64,000 nt of DNA from Galeruca laticollis. Its lineage: Eukaryota > Arthropoda > Insecta > Coleoptera > Chrysomelidae. Below the pieces are notes generated by a model. The model had not been told where the DNA came from. It worked only from the letters and a program-made list of their open reading frames with translations, and did no database searches. Shown here one piece after another: positions 50,870 to 62,149 of the stretch. The first letter of the stretch is position 1. Each line of letters begins with the position of its first letter. The stretch is taken from the NCBI GenBank assembly GCA_963921935.1, contig OY998178.1, forward strand, positions 44,074,951 to 44,138,950. Direction: 5' to 3'. The translations under genes were made by a program, and so were the position numbers.

Positions 50870-52470
50870 CAAAACAAATTATACAAGTTTGGGCGAGACC
50901 AAGTTTCACCGTATATACCTGCAAAATTTCTAAGTAGTCATTGGGACAATCCCTAGTAGGACCCTATGTCGGAAATCAGAAAGTAATTATCTGGAGAATG
51001 AATTGATAAATGGTTTGTTAATATGTCTCTCAAGAATTGCCCTGCTCCAAATTCTCAAGATAATTAATGAAATATCAGTCAGAATAGTTGCGTTACAAGA
51101 TTATTTCAAAAATAATTTATTGTTTTAACTGTATGTACTATACAAATGTATGAAGGTCAGTTAGTTGTTTTAACTAACCGAATTTACATTTATATTACCT
51201 TAATATATCAGATCGGGTATAAAATTAAATAGTAAATAAATTTCTTAGATGAACTGTGACGCTTATGCTTTACTACCTGACTAGCATTTGTGAACTTTTC
51301 GCGTGCTGTCAGTCAATAAGAAACAGACTATAGCGATTTTCGGAAAGCAATGGTTATACGAAAATAAACTATGGAAATAATGTAATAGCAGACAAGGCAG
51401 AGATAACCAGTATTTCTTAGGTATAGGTAAAAATATGCGTCAAAAACACATTAGCCATCAACTGCCCGAACGAGCATATATCACAATAGTTATTTGTAAA
51501 ACAAGTGTCACAATGACTCGTTTTGTAGTACGAGTGAAATTTGCGCAACGCGAAGCACAAGTTTTACACAATATTTTTCACAATTCGCATTTATTATTCT
51601 TTAAATAAAATAGAATTACATATAATTCCTGTTTTTAAACTTGGAGGAGTGATTTAAATTGAAGTTGGCAATTCTGTAGATTCCTAATTGGTCAGATCAC
51701 AGGTGGTTTTATTCAGCACTTCTGACTTTTGACATTTTATAACCTAATAATTGTGTAAATTGTAAACAAACTTTCATTTAAGCAAACAGAGGATGATTAT
51801 TTGTTTAAAAAAAAGCTCCTTCGTATACGCTCTTGCGATCTATTTATATTATATAACGAACAGAATAATTTCAATAATACATCTTTATATAGATTACTGG
51901 TCATTTATTCCAAAAATCGAACGTTATGTATATCTATTGTTATGTATTATTATTTATAATTGTATGAATATTATAATTATTCAATTTTATTGGCAACACT
52001 TTGGTTCGTCAATTGCTATGATATTTTATTTATTTATTTTTAATTTTAATTATTTATTACGTTTATATTATTATAATTCAGTTGTTGAGCGCCAGATGAA
52101 ATTAATGGAGTAATAGGTGGATATCTGTTTAGTTTAAAAAAGTAAAAGGCCAACTAACTTCAAATTAATTGAGATATCATATTGACATTAACTAATACTT
52201 ATTATTTTCCAATAATTTTCTAAATAGATCTAAAGAGTATGTCTCTGTACTAGTAGTAAATACCTTGGTCAATGGATTTAACTATCTTACTGAATAAGAT
52301 TTAGAGGTTATGAGAAATTATATTATTGAAATTATCGATTCTTTCCCTTTTTTATATAATAGTTATAAAAGTATTGAGTAAATTTTTTTAAAAGATTCTT
52401 ATCTAAAATTTGTTAATTAACTTTTTATATGGTCGTTGAATTTTATGTGAAATATATCAACAAATTCCCA
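50870..52470. other. No supported gene
   Basis: AT-rich sequence. The 106-codon open frame at 51793-52113 is composed almost wholly of I, Y, F, L and N codons, as expected by chance in such DNA, and shows no motif. Confidence 0.5.
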
Positions 52471-52474
52471 TTTG

Positions 52475-54163
52475 AATTAGGCAATCCAACGACCTGTCAA
52501 AATAAATTCAATATGGCGGTGACGGTCAAATAAACAACAACAACACGTTAAATCGATTTTCTTTCTTTTTATTGGCTGTAAATTGTGGTTTTTAAATAGT
52601 GTAGTGTTTGTTTTCGATATGTATTATAGTTGGTTGTGGAAGCCGTTCTAATCGTGATGAAGTTTCGTTTTGTTCCCGCAGAGACAAAACACAGGTTTCT
52701 AACGAAGAAAAACGTTTTGACCAAACTTCGCAGGGCTGCATGGATATCTGTGGCATGGATTGCAGCAATAAAGAGAGACGATCAGACCGAATCTATATTG
52801 AAACACCAGAAAGTTTGCTGTAGACACTTTATAACTGATAGGCTTGTTATCAAACATGTCAACTCTAGTAGCTCTTAGTCTACGTAGTTTGTACTCAAGT
52901 AGGTATTAACTCATTTTAGGCAAACTTGCTGTCCTCGAAGATAAAGAACACCCTGACTGGGTACCATCTCAACATATGGGACATGTGTCTCACAAAGTAA
53001 AAAAAATGGCTGCAGATGTTGACCGAAAGAATCGCAGAGATAAAAGGACAAAACTGACTGACACTAAGGTAAAAAATAATTAATAGTAGTCCTTTTTTAT
53101 GTAAATTGTCTCAAGAGCTAAATGACAATTGATTGGGATATGTGTAACTGATGGTCCTGGTCAAGAAAATATATTCGATGAGCATGTTTTGCACACTTTA
53201 TTTTGATAAAAAAAATGTTAATTTTTAGTAATAGCAATGTTAAGTTATGTATTGGCAGTTGCTGAAAATTGTTATAATCAATTACTTTGTCAACAGGTCA
53301 TGGATATTGATGAAATGCCTCAACAGTTCCAGGATGATCAAATTGAATTTTATGGAGGCAGTGGTGTCTATGATGCTTAAGTATTTATGTCTTAGTTTTG
53401 AAGCTAAACATTTAGTAAATATTACTTTGCAACTTTTATTATTTCTCAACATTTAATGAATGTTTTATTTTGATTTGTACTTAGATTAGTAGTAATTCTT
53501 CTCTTCATAATACGTATAACGTTTATGTACTAAGTGTTATTATACTAATATATTTTACATAACTTTGTCAATAAGATCAAAATATTTGAACAATAAGGCT
53601 GAAGTTCATTGATTTTACTCATGTTAATATTAGAAATATGTATTGTAATGTAGACATGTTAAAATGAAATAAAATTTATATTTTGCAGTGTAAAATAATT
53701 GTTTTTCTAATGCATTAAATGTCTCACACTTTAGGGACAATCAAAAAGCAAAACCCTTATATAACAGTTTATTTTTTCCAAAAACAAAAAAAAACTAGAT
53801 AATAAAACCCCTAGGGTCATTAGAAACAATTTCACAAGCCAACATCGACAAAAAACAATCATTTATAAACTCATTACATGACTACAAATACATATATAAT
53901 TCCTTACAATCAATGAAAGGCTAACTTAGTTCTACATTTATTTACAAAAAATAAAATACAACACTGATTTAATAGCAGAAGGTTACACATAATATATCTA
54001 TTAGCTAAAGTATTTATGTTTCTCCAACATCTGGATTTTACACTAATAACGATTTAAAATAAGCACTCTTCATCTTAAAATAGGAAAATAGTCCTTCTCA
54101 AACTCTACAAAACACCTTAAAACCCCACAAAATAAAAAGTCACGTGGTTTGGATTGCCTAATT
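52475..54163 (+). mobile_element. Possible short TIR element carrying a THAP gene
   Basis: aattaggcaatccaa (52475-52489) is repeated exactly in inverse form at 54149-54163, flanking the THAP gene. Neighbouring bases ttgaa and ttgag might be a duplication. A 15-bp inverted match in AT-rich DNA can occur by chance, so the element is a hypothesis. Confidence 0.35.
52614..53380 (+). pseudogene. THAP-domain protein gene, broken
   Basis: Exon 1 (to about 52835) begins at an ATA where ATG is expected, reads CIIVGCGSRSNRDEVSF, shifts frame, and continues PAETKHRFLTKKNVLTKLRR, KRDDQTESILKHQKVCCRHF. The C2CH residues of a THAP zinc finger are visible. Exon 2 (52921-53069) reads KLAVLEDKEHPDWVPSQHMG, HVSHKVKKMAADVDRKNRRD and ends at a gtaaa donor. 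Exon 3 (53297-53380) reads VMDIDEMPQQFQDDQIEFYG and stops. The expected exon 1 donor reads ataggc where gtaggc would fit. Start, frame and donor are all damaged. THAP proteins bind DNA; this small form has no transposase part. Confidence 0.7.
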
Positions 54164-54169
54164 GAGACT

Positions 54170-55130
54170 AGTCCGATCAGATAAAAAGGTTGTGTTCGTA
54201 AATTTGACAGTTCGCTTGTGAAAAATATCGAAATGATGTAAGTTTAGTTTTTATAAATTTACCTTACAGTTTGTAATTATGCACTGAATTTTTCGTCGAT
54301 GTTCCTTTATTTAATTGTGTAATAATGAACTGAACCAAAATTCAGTTCTTTCTGGATACTGAGGACTGCTTTTCTCTGTTTCCAGTAAGTAATGTTTTAT
54401 TATTTTCACTTGCATTATAATCAAAAACTTTTTCTCTTTTCTGTTTAATTTATATTCTCCACCATTGTCATTATACTCTCAAGTTATAATTGATTTTACT
54501 CATATTTAAGAATGATTTCTTCTACAGCTTTGCTTTATAATTCAAAATGTATATTCTTCCTTTAGTTTCTTATTATAATCTCATTTGATTCTTCTGAATT
54601 TTTCTGTTTAAAAAAAATCTCTTTAGGAATCTCTATCAATTTTCTTCCCTTCTTTCCAATAAAAAAAATCAACAACCTCCGTTGTTTCCCGCTTAGCAAC
54701 CATCAACATTTTTTCATATTCATCCTAAATGAAACTTTTAATTTTCTATTTTGACTAAATGACCTAGCGTTACTTACGTACTTCAAAGTTTCTCATCTAA
54801 TAGTTTTACAATAGATTAAAATTAAAATCGATATAACAAACTATTGGATTAATAATAAGTATAGAATTAGATTAATTTGAGAATTAAAATTTTAGTTCAC
54901 TATATATTGATCCTATACAATATAAAAATAAACAATTAACAAATCATTGATAAATAAACGTTGGCGTACTTTATTCATGAATATTTTTAAATATATATCA
55001 TTCTAATTTACCTTTAAGAACATTTAATTTAATAATTTGCTAGTTAGAACAACGCTAGACCATTTTATTTATAATTTGTGTCAAGGTTAAATAAATATAA
55101 CTAAAAATATAACTAAATACAATAACCAAC
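54170..55130. other. No recognised gene
   Basis: AT-rich sequence with no open frame of note. Confidence 0.5.
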
Positions 55131-55743
55131 TGTACACTAAAAATTACTATAACAGTGTTCAAAGAGCTTCATTGTGACACTGTAAACAATGTTATAATGA
55201 AGTCTCTTTTATACGCGAATTATAACAAGTATTTTCGTAACTCCAACAAATAAAAGGGAAATTGAAAATATTATTAATTCTGTAAGAAATAAGGTGAAGA
55301 GAACGTAACTGCTAATATGTTTAAAGTTGTTTGTGAGGAAATAAGTGAGCCACTGACTTTTCTCGTAAACAAAATACTATAATCTGGTGTCTGCCCTCAT
55401 GAGTTCAAATGCGCAGTTGTGACACCTATATTTAAAAATAGAAATAAACAACAAGATATCTTAAACTATCGCCCTATCTCTTTAATATGAAGTGCTGCGG
55501 ATATACATGAACTGTCACTAAAAGTACGTTTGACTACATTCTTAAATTCATGTAATGTGACATCGAACAGACAATTTCAATTCAGGGAAAATCGAAAACA
55601 GAAGATGCAATAGTTTTACTTACAGGTGGAATCAACAGAAAATTAAATAATGTTATTGAATCATTATGTCATTCTTGACCTTGCTAAGGCATTCGACACG
55701 GTAGTCCACACGGTGGTCAATTGTAGAATACTTTGGGTGATAC

Positions 55744-56004
55744 AGAAATTAGATGAAATTGACTGTCTCGACCCTTACTTCGTGGAATATGCTCATATTA
55801 GTGTTTTTAAATGAAACTCAAGGTCTCTAGTTAATTCCACAATATAATACAAGTTATTGAAAATTCTAAAAAATTGACAATTGTTTCGATGATATTGATT
55901 TATCGAAACAATTGTCAATTTTTTAGAATTTTCAATAACTTGTATTATATTGTGGAATTAACTAGAGACCTTGAGTTTCATTTAAAAACACAAGAAATTA
56001 GATG
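55744..56004. mobile_element. Penelope-derived hairpin insertion C (237 bp, 12-bp duplication)
   Basis: The insert 55756-55992 lies between two copies of agaaattagatg (55744-55755, 55993-56004). It shares with insert B the left extension aaattgactgtctcgaccc, arms with ctctagttaattccacaat and a tip with gacaattgtttcgatgata. Confidence 0.88.
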
Positions 56005-56638
56005 TTAGTCTTGAAGCAGAAAGAAGAAACAGAAAGAAAATAGTGAAAATATGTAAACAAATCAGTTAATAAAAAGACAAACGGGTGTAAGGGACTTAAG
56101 GAAACCACAGAGCATAATGTAGTCATCATCGAGAACTGGTTTGATCATCATTTGTTAACAATTAACGAAGAGAAACTGTATTTTTTCCTTTTACCTGCAA
56201 TAAGACTACACTACCGCAAATTAAATTGACTGTCTTGACCCTTACTTCGTGGAATATGCTCATATTAGTGTTTTTAAATGAAACTCAAGGTCTCTAGTTA
56301 ATTCCACAATATAATACAAGTTATTGAAAATTCTAAAAAATTGACAATTGTTTCGATAAATCAATATCATCGTCAGAACGACAGAAGTTACATTTCATTT
56401 TATGCCTACCTGATGTTTAGTAGTTATATTTTTGGCTAGACCAAGAAGTAACCTAACTTGTGATTGGCTTAATATATGTTTATAGAAAAAGAAGAAGATG
56501 TGATATTACAAATATTGAAGCTTAGATATTATTAGCCCTATGGTGATATCCTGGATATCATTTTTCCAATTAAGATCAGTATAACTGTGCAATGATATAG
56601 AAAACCAGGAAAACTATATCTGCTGATCTTTACAATTA

Positions 56639-57229
56639 TCACTTAAGAAGACAGTTTATTAGTGGAGAATTCCCTAGATTTAACTGTTCATTGACAACTT
56701 CATATTGTGGGTTTCTTAAATGTCTTCTAATTTCCAGTTCTTCAAGGAAATCCAGTTCTTGTTTCTTTTCACAAATATGCAGCACTTCTAGTTCTGTGTT
56801 AGGTGTCAATGAATGATTGGTGTCAAGTAGATGTTTTGCGTAGTGGGATTTATCTGGTTGTTTTAATCTGTAAGCTCGTAAGTGCTCACTGTATCGTATT
56901 TCAAAATTCCTAAGGGTCTGACCCAAATAGACAGCATTACATTCTGGACATTTGAGTTTATATATACCTGACTTCTTTAATAGTGGTATTTTTGTTTTTA
57001 CATTTAACAATTTTGTACTAACGTTACTTTCTGTTTTAAAAGAAATTGTTGCATTCGTTGCTGAAGATATTATCTTTGAAATATTATTAGAAATATTTCC
57101 TGCATATGTGATGGTTTTATAAGTTTTAATTTCATCAGCTTGCTTAGGATATATTAGTTGTAATGCCACTTTTTTCTCTTTTTTACTAATTAGTTTATTT
57201 ATCATATCTAATGGATAACAATTAGACAA
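56639..57229 (-). CDS. Penelope GIY-YIG endonuclease half-protein, left arm
   Basis: A 196-codon open frame: CYPLDMINKLISKKEKKVAL (end of RT and linker), a variable part (ISNNISKIISSATNATISFK), then the nuclease from SGIYKLKCPECNAVYLGQTL with the GIY and YLG core positions and CxxC, RNFEIRYSEHLRAYRL (catalytic R and H), HYAKHLLDTNHSLTPNTELE, and a conserved glutamate in the KQELDFLEELEIRRHLRN helix. The RT domain is absent, so no autonomous function is expected. The first in-frame initiator is TTG; the real gene would have continued upstream. Confidence 0.85.
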   Translation of the reverse strand: MSNCYPLDMINKLISKKEKKVALQLIYPKQADEIKTYKTITYAGNISNNISKIISSATNATISFKTESNVSTKLLNVKTKIPLLKKSGIYKLKCPECNAVYLGQTLRNFEIRYSEHLRAYRLKQPDKSHYAKHLLDTNHSLTPNTELEVLHICEKKQELDFLEELEIRRHLRNPQYEVVNEQLNLGNSPLINCLLK

Positions 57230-57826
57230 ATGGCAACATCTAACGGTTATCCATTAGATATGATGAATAAACTAATTAGTAAAAAAGAGAAAAAAGTGGC
57301 ATTACAACTAATATATCCTAAGCAAGCTGATGAAATTAAAACTTATAAAACCATCTCATATGCAGGAAATATTTCTAATAATATTTCAAAGATAATATCT
57401 TCAGCAACGAAAGCAACAATTTCTTTTAAAACAGAAAGTAACGTTAGTACAAAATTGTTAAATGTAAAAACAAAAATACCACTATTAAAGAAGTCAGGTA
57501 TATATAAACTCAAATGTCCAGAATGTAATGCTGTCTATTTGGGTCAGACCCTTAGGAATTTTGAAATACGATACAGTGAGCACTTACGAGCTTACAGATT
57601 AAAACAACCAGATAAATCCCGATACGCAAAACATCTATTTGACACCAATCATTCATTGACACCTAACACAGAACTAGAAGTGCTGCATATTTGTGAAAAG
57701 AAACAAGAACTGGATTTCCTTGAAGAACTGGAAATTAGAAGACATTTAAGAAACCCACAATATGAAGTTGTCAATGAACAGTTAAATCTAGGGAATTCTC
57801 CACTAATAAACTGTCTTCTTAAGTGA
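57230..57826 (+). CDS. Penelope GIY-YIG endonuclease half-protein, right arm
   Basis: The inverted partner of the left arm, 198 codons from ATG 57230 (MATSNGYPLDMMNKLISKKE) with the same domain order and intact GIY-YIG residues (SGIYKLKCPECNAVYLGQTL, IRYSEHLRAY). It differs from the left copy at only a handful of residues (for example S/T, K/N, R/H changes). The coding frame is intact in both arms, showing recent duplication or recent insertion as a palindrome. The RT domain is missing. Confidence 0.85.
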   Translation: MATSNGYPLDMMNKLISKKEKKVALQLIYPKQADEIKTYKTISYAGNISNNISKIISSATKATISFKTESNVSTKLLNVKTKIPLLKKSGIYKLKCPECNAVYLGQTLRNFEIRYSEHLRAYRLKQPDKSRYAKHLFDTNHSLTPNTELEVLHICEKKQELDFLEELEIRRHLRNPQYEVVNEQLNLGNSPLINCLLK

Positions 57827-58086
57827 TAATTGTAAAGATCAGCAGATATAGTTTTCCTGGTTTTCTATATCATTGCACAGTTATACTGATCTTAATTGGA
57901 AAAATGATATCCAGGATATCACCATAGGGCTAATAATATCTAAGCTTCAATATTTGTAATATCACATCTTCTGTTTTCTATTAACATATATTAAGCCAAT
58001 CACAAGTTAGGTTACTTCTTGGTCTAGCCAAAAATATAACTACTAAACATCAGGTAGGCATAAAATGAAATGTAACTTCTGTCATT

Positions 58087-58120
58087 CTGACGATGATATT
58101 GATTTATCGAAACAATTGTC
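58087..58120 (+). ncRNA. Hammerhead-ribozyme-like core in Penelope terminal repeat
   Basis: ctgacga (58087-58093), a gata/tatc stem II with loop (58095-58108), gaaac (58109-58113) and attgtc (58115-58120) match the hammerhead order CUGAnGA, stem II, GAAA, short stem III, UH. Stem I outside the core is weak (3 bp). The mirror copy is at about 56345-56378 on the minus strand. Penelope-like elements are known to carry such minimal hammerheads. Confidence 0.5.
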
Positions 58121-58719
58121 AATTTTTTAGAATTTTCAATAACTTGTATTATATTGTGGAATTAACTAGAGACCTTGAGTTTCATTTAAAAATACACTAC
58201 CGCAATTTAACTTATTAAATATTGGCACTGTATACCGTGTACTGTACTGTATAATCAAAAGAGCTACAAAAATTAAATATCTAGTTGTACTGATTGATCA
58301 GCGGGGCGATGATCGTATTATAGACCGAGAGCTGGCTACATAAAAAATGTTTGGATCTAGTACATGGTTCGTTTATATTGAAACAGGTACCTTTGGTGTA
58401 GCCGAACATAGTTTTGCCTGTCTGACATCTGGAGCATGAAGCAGGGACGTGTAGTTGAAAATGTAAAAATTAAGTGTAAAAAAAATTATAGGGTACACGC
58501 ATTCTTATTACAGGAAAAGCTTTTATTCATACTCAAAAAAAGCGGAAAAATATTGGCACACAGTTTGCTAGGGGTTAACGTGCCCCCAGACAACGCCAAA
58601 GGGGTGTAAAAGTAAATAAAAAAAATCACAAGGTACATGAACAAAAATTTGATGTATATGTATATGTTCCTCCTTTATGGTACTACCCATTATTATTATT
58701 TGTAGAAGACCAAGAAATA

Positions 58720-59490
58720 CCAAATATGGACAGTGATGGGCAGGATGTGTTTATCGAAGATTCTCAAATTCCTGATGATAACGAGAATGTAGCTGAAAGT
58801 GAAATACAGGTAAGGGCTAGTATTTAGTCATAAAAGTCATGAAGTTCACTAGTTGAATACTAGAAACAAGGCGTATTGGTCAAATTTCGGCAGCAGATCA
58901 ATTGAATTGCGTATTACGCGACATACTCTTCCCTAATCAAAGTTACATATCTATGAATATTGACGTTTCAGCGTTGCATGAGACGTTAGGTCAGTTACTA
59001 TGTCAATCATTGCCAGGATTTCATGCCTCAACTGGTTGTTACTTCAACCCCGCGTTATTTCGGAAGGGAAAGGAACGCCCATTACAAATATTGAAAAAGA
59101 ATCAAGAATTTCAAAAAGCCTTTCGTGAAATGGGCTCTGAAGAGTGTGACGAAATTAGTGTATTTCCGGTGATCGAGAAATTCATTTGCTTTTTATATGG
59201 TTATCCATCTATGAACTCGGTGAATAGTGCCATATTCGCATTATTTTTAAAAACTTTGATGAACCATTCCAGAGAAAAAAGATGCATAACTTCGATGCTT
59301 CCACATTACCTCCTATACAGGCTGAATTAAGTCAGATTTATCAAGAACGATAAAAAGACCATCAATTTTAAATCCTGAGAATTGTGGATGGATAATATCA
59401 GAGGAAATTTATAAATTCAACTGGTTCGATGCACCACAGCTGCCTAGTACAGTAAAATATGTACTTGATGCTGAAATAATTGAAGGTAAA
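58720..59490 (+). pseudogene. Transposon-borne protein of unknown function
   Basis: An acidic start (NMDSDGQDVFIEDSQIPDDN) ends at a gtaagg donor near 58811. 58902-59330 holds LPGFHASTGCYFNPALFRKG, NQEFQKAFREMGSEECDEIS and FPVIEKFICFLYGYPSMNSV. Frameshifted, 59310-59480 continues LPPIQAELSQIYQER and ENCGWIISEEIYKFNWFDAP. The pattern of a phenylalanine/glycine stretch, then E-K-F-I/V-C-x-L-Y-G, then LPP and a closing W-F-D/E recurs in many insect multicopy genes. Its role is unknown to me. Frameshifted near 59300. Confidence 0.5.
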
Positions 59491-59499
59491 ATACTTTTC

Positions 59500-60700
59500 C
59501 ATAAAGAATATAAAAATTGTTTTACTTGTATGTCTAAAAATCCTGCAACCTCAACCCCCTACTCCCTAGTGAGATGAAATGATCACTGTCTCTGGTCATA
59601 ACCGGAACGCAGGATCCATAGGGGATAGCTCTCCCTCGTTAGGTAGCTCAACTTATAAGAGCTTTAGCCGGAACTCTATAGATTCTAAGGGGTGAATCTT
59701 CGCCTTAATTGGAATTAAAGAACACCATCATCCTCGGGAAGAAAGTTAAAGAAAATAACTTATTGGCGCCAACTTATTTTTAATTAACCTCTAAATAAGT
59801 AAACAGGGTATGAATTTACACTTCTTAGCAGATTATTTATAAGTTTATAAGGCCTTTCAACTAATGAAGATCGATATCAAAACTGCCCGAAAACTCCACC
59901 GATTTATTTGTACAAATCACATATTTTATATGGTATCATCACTAAATATTTCATAGGACTGTTTTAGAAAAACTATTTTTATGTTAGAAATAGGTACGTC
60001 TATTCGGTACCATGACCACTGCTAGACTCTTTATTTTTGAGGTAAAAATTACCGGCTTGTCGAACGACGCTAAAATAATTCATGATTATTGGTTCATTTT
60101 GAAAATAAGGGTGGGCCTAAAGCCTTGACCGTTACAATTTTCTAGAATATTCGGTTGGTGCCAGGCGCAAAAAATGTTTATGCTGAACACCTGCAAAAAA
60201 TGTTTAATATCGATAAAAAATGCAGACTCTGTCTGTAAGTGGAACGGAAAAAAGTTAAAGATATGAATTGCTTTATTATAAGAACGCAGAAAAGAGATCT
60301 ATTAAAATAATGTTTGTTGAAAAGGGCGTCGAAAAAGGGATGTGAAAATAAATTATCTGGAATTTAATACTAGAAACTAATGCTAAAAATAACGATAGAT
60401 AATCTATCGTTACAATCCTACTGTATTTCAGGCGATGAGGCAGAAATCGAGTCAGAGGAAGATTCCATTTATGACAGCGAAGATGATTCTCAAGTCTGAT
60501 ACTGCTAGCGAAATTGAATCAGAGTTGGATATTTTCATATCTCAGTATTTATTTGATACCTTAATGAAATTTTTAACGCAAAAAAAAATAATAAATTATA
60601 CCGAACTATTTCAAATTGTCTGCCAAGGCTTTAGCACCCACTTCTCTGTCTGCCATTTGGTAAATTGTTTTTTTTTAAGTTTAAATAATAAAATGAAAAA
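59500..60700. other. Interior of the long-TIR transposon, mostly unrecognised
   Basis: Contains a GC-richer stretch at 59540-59730 of unknown origin and a short acidic exon-like piece at 60430-60500 (DEAEIESEEDSIYDSEDDS), probably another exon of the element's gene. Confidence 0.4.
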
Positions 60701-61319
60701 TGATTTGTTCATGTACCTTGTGATTTTCGTTTATTTACTTTTACACCCTTTTGGCGTTGTCTGGGGGCACATTAACCCCTAGCAAACTGTCTGCCAACAT
60801 TTTTCCGCGTTTCTTGAATAAGCATAAAAGCTTTTCTTGTAATAAGAATCTGTACCTTATAATTTTTTTTACATCTAAACTTTACATTTTTAACTACACG
60901 CCCCCGCTCATGCCCCGAATTTTCGATGCCAGACAGGCAAAATTATGTTCGGCTATACCAAAGGTACCTGTTCCAATATAAACGAACCATGTACCAGATC
61001 CAAACATTTTTTATGTACCCAGCTCTTAGACCATTACCAGCGTTATGAATTCCTCGAGGCCTATACTGTATACGATCAACTATTTATCACAAATATTGTC
61101 TGTTCGGCAGCTGAAAATGGTATAATGTACTCTTGTAGAAAGTCGAACTTCTTATTAAATCCTTCGTTGGGGAGGAGCAGCTGGAAGTTTTTTGAAAAAA
61201 TTTGAAGTTCTCAAAATTATATTAAAAATGAGGTAGTTACTCTTCAACCACATTATTTAAAGTTCTCGGCATTGTCGATGTTGGATTATCACTTGAGAAC
61301 AGTTGTATTTAATATAAAA

Positions 61320-61680
61320 ACAGTGATATCATTATGTAAAACAGGAGTATCCCACTAGACATCAAATAAATTTAAATATTAAGTCAGAATTTATAAGAAA
61401 ACCATTAGTCAAAGGAGTTGTGTCCAATTGATAACAAGTTTGTTCAATGTATTACCCAATTGAGTTCAACTTCTCGGAACTTGGTTTTTCAAAAAGCTTT
61501 ATTTCACAAGATTATAAATTCTAGCAATACAATTGAACAATATGTAAATAGTAAGTGCTTGAACTCGTGGATAACAGTGTGTCTGCCTGCTTATTTCGTC
61601 CTACTCATAGTAAGATAGGTCATTATCGCTAATGGACTGTGGAATATTGATTATGGGTATATTTTCTATATAAATCCGAC
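61320..61680. other. No recognised gene
   Basis: Short open frame at 61418-61618 without known motif; the boundary between LINE remnant and gypsy copy 2 lies within this stretch. Confidence 0.4.
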
Positions 61681-61697
61681 TTGACCAGATCGTCAAC

Positions 61698-62072
61698 TTG
61701 TTGAAAGGTATGGTAGACAAGAAGCTGAAGAAAATCAGGTGCTGTAATTGTGGCAAGCTAGAGCATTCACGCAGTTCGTGTAAGCGTCCTACGACTCCAG
61801 CAAACCAAGAACCTCTTAAACGCAAATCAGCCAAGAAAAGCTCGCGGTACAACAAAGGCAGGACCATGCAAGAAAAACCTGACGATGACAAACTTGACCA
61901 GATCGTCAACTTGTTGAAAGGTATGGCAGACAAGATGCCGAAGAAAATCAAATGCCGGAAGTGTGGCGAGCTACAGCACGTACGCAGTCCGTCTAAGCGC
62001 CCCAAGACTCCTGTAACCCAAGAACTCCAGTCACAGGGAAATCAGACAGGGGCGAACATACAGCTGATATGA
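61698..62072 (+). pseudogene. Gag nucleocapsid with duplicated zinc knuckle
   Basis: A 124-codon open frame. First knuckle IRCCNCGKLEHSRSSC fits CX2CX4HX4C. The second, IKCRKCGELQHVRSPS, has serine in place of the last cysteine. About 210 bp (61681-61890 and 61891-62010 onward) are a direct tandem duplication, both copies beginning cttgaccagatcgtcaactt or nearly so. The capsid and the SAP-like start are absent, cut away at the 5' truncation. Confidence 0.75.
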
Positions 62073-62149
62073 ATCATCAAAAAGCCAACTACACGGTCAT
62101 GCCCTATAGACTATTCACAATGCAACAAGTCGAAATCTAAAGAAGTTGC

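Larger units (their letters stand above)
56207..58205. mobile_element. Penelope palindrome D with two head-to-head GIY-YIG genes
   Basis: The insert 56220-58192 lies between tacactaccgcaa (56207-56219 and 58193-58205). It is one large inverted repeat with arms of about 960-1000 bp meeting at about 57220-57245. Each arm contains the 3' half of a Penelope gene, a 3' UTR and the terminal repeat found in the small hairpins. The left end has the additional extension tgactgtcttgacccttac. Arms are nearly identical, so the palindrome is recent. Confidence 0.9.
58329..61025 (+). mobile_element. DNA transposon with inverted ends of about 320 bp
   Basis: Left end 58329-58648 (gagctggctacataaaaaat) and right end 60702-61025 are inverse copies at roughly 85-90 percent, counted by eye. 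Outside them, atagaccga (58320-58328) and ttagaccat (61026-61034) could be an eroded 9-bp duplication, as in Mutator-like elements. Inside is a spliced plus-strand gene of a family common in insects. No DDE core was recognised, so the copy may be a deletion derivative. Confidence 0.75.
55130..61320 (+). mobile_element. LINE remnant (Jockey/CR1-like), invaded three times
   Basis: RT-side coding sequence on the plus strand: MFKVVCEEISEPLTFLVNKI, then CAVVTPIFKNRNKQ and LNYRPISLI (55320-55490), and VILDLAKAFDTVV (55668-55706). It is interrupted by Penelope palindrome C (55756-55992), resumes with WFDHHLLTINEEKLYFFPF-like sequence and NKTTLPQ (to 56219), is interrupted by palindrome D (56220-58192), resumes with IKRATKIKYLVVLIDQ (58255-58300) and is interrupted by the long-TIR transposon (58329-61025). 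A degenerate tail follows. All pieces keep the order of one LINE protein. Confidence 0.75.

Noticed and set aside
51793..52113. A membrane protein gene
   Set aside because: The hydrophobic composition follows from extreme AT content; no motif, no flanking gene signals.
59540..59730. Organelle-derived DNA
   Set aside because: The less AT-rich composition only stands out from its surroundings; no rRNA, tRNA or protein motif was recognised.
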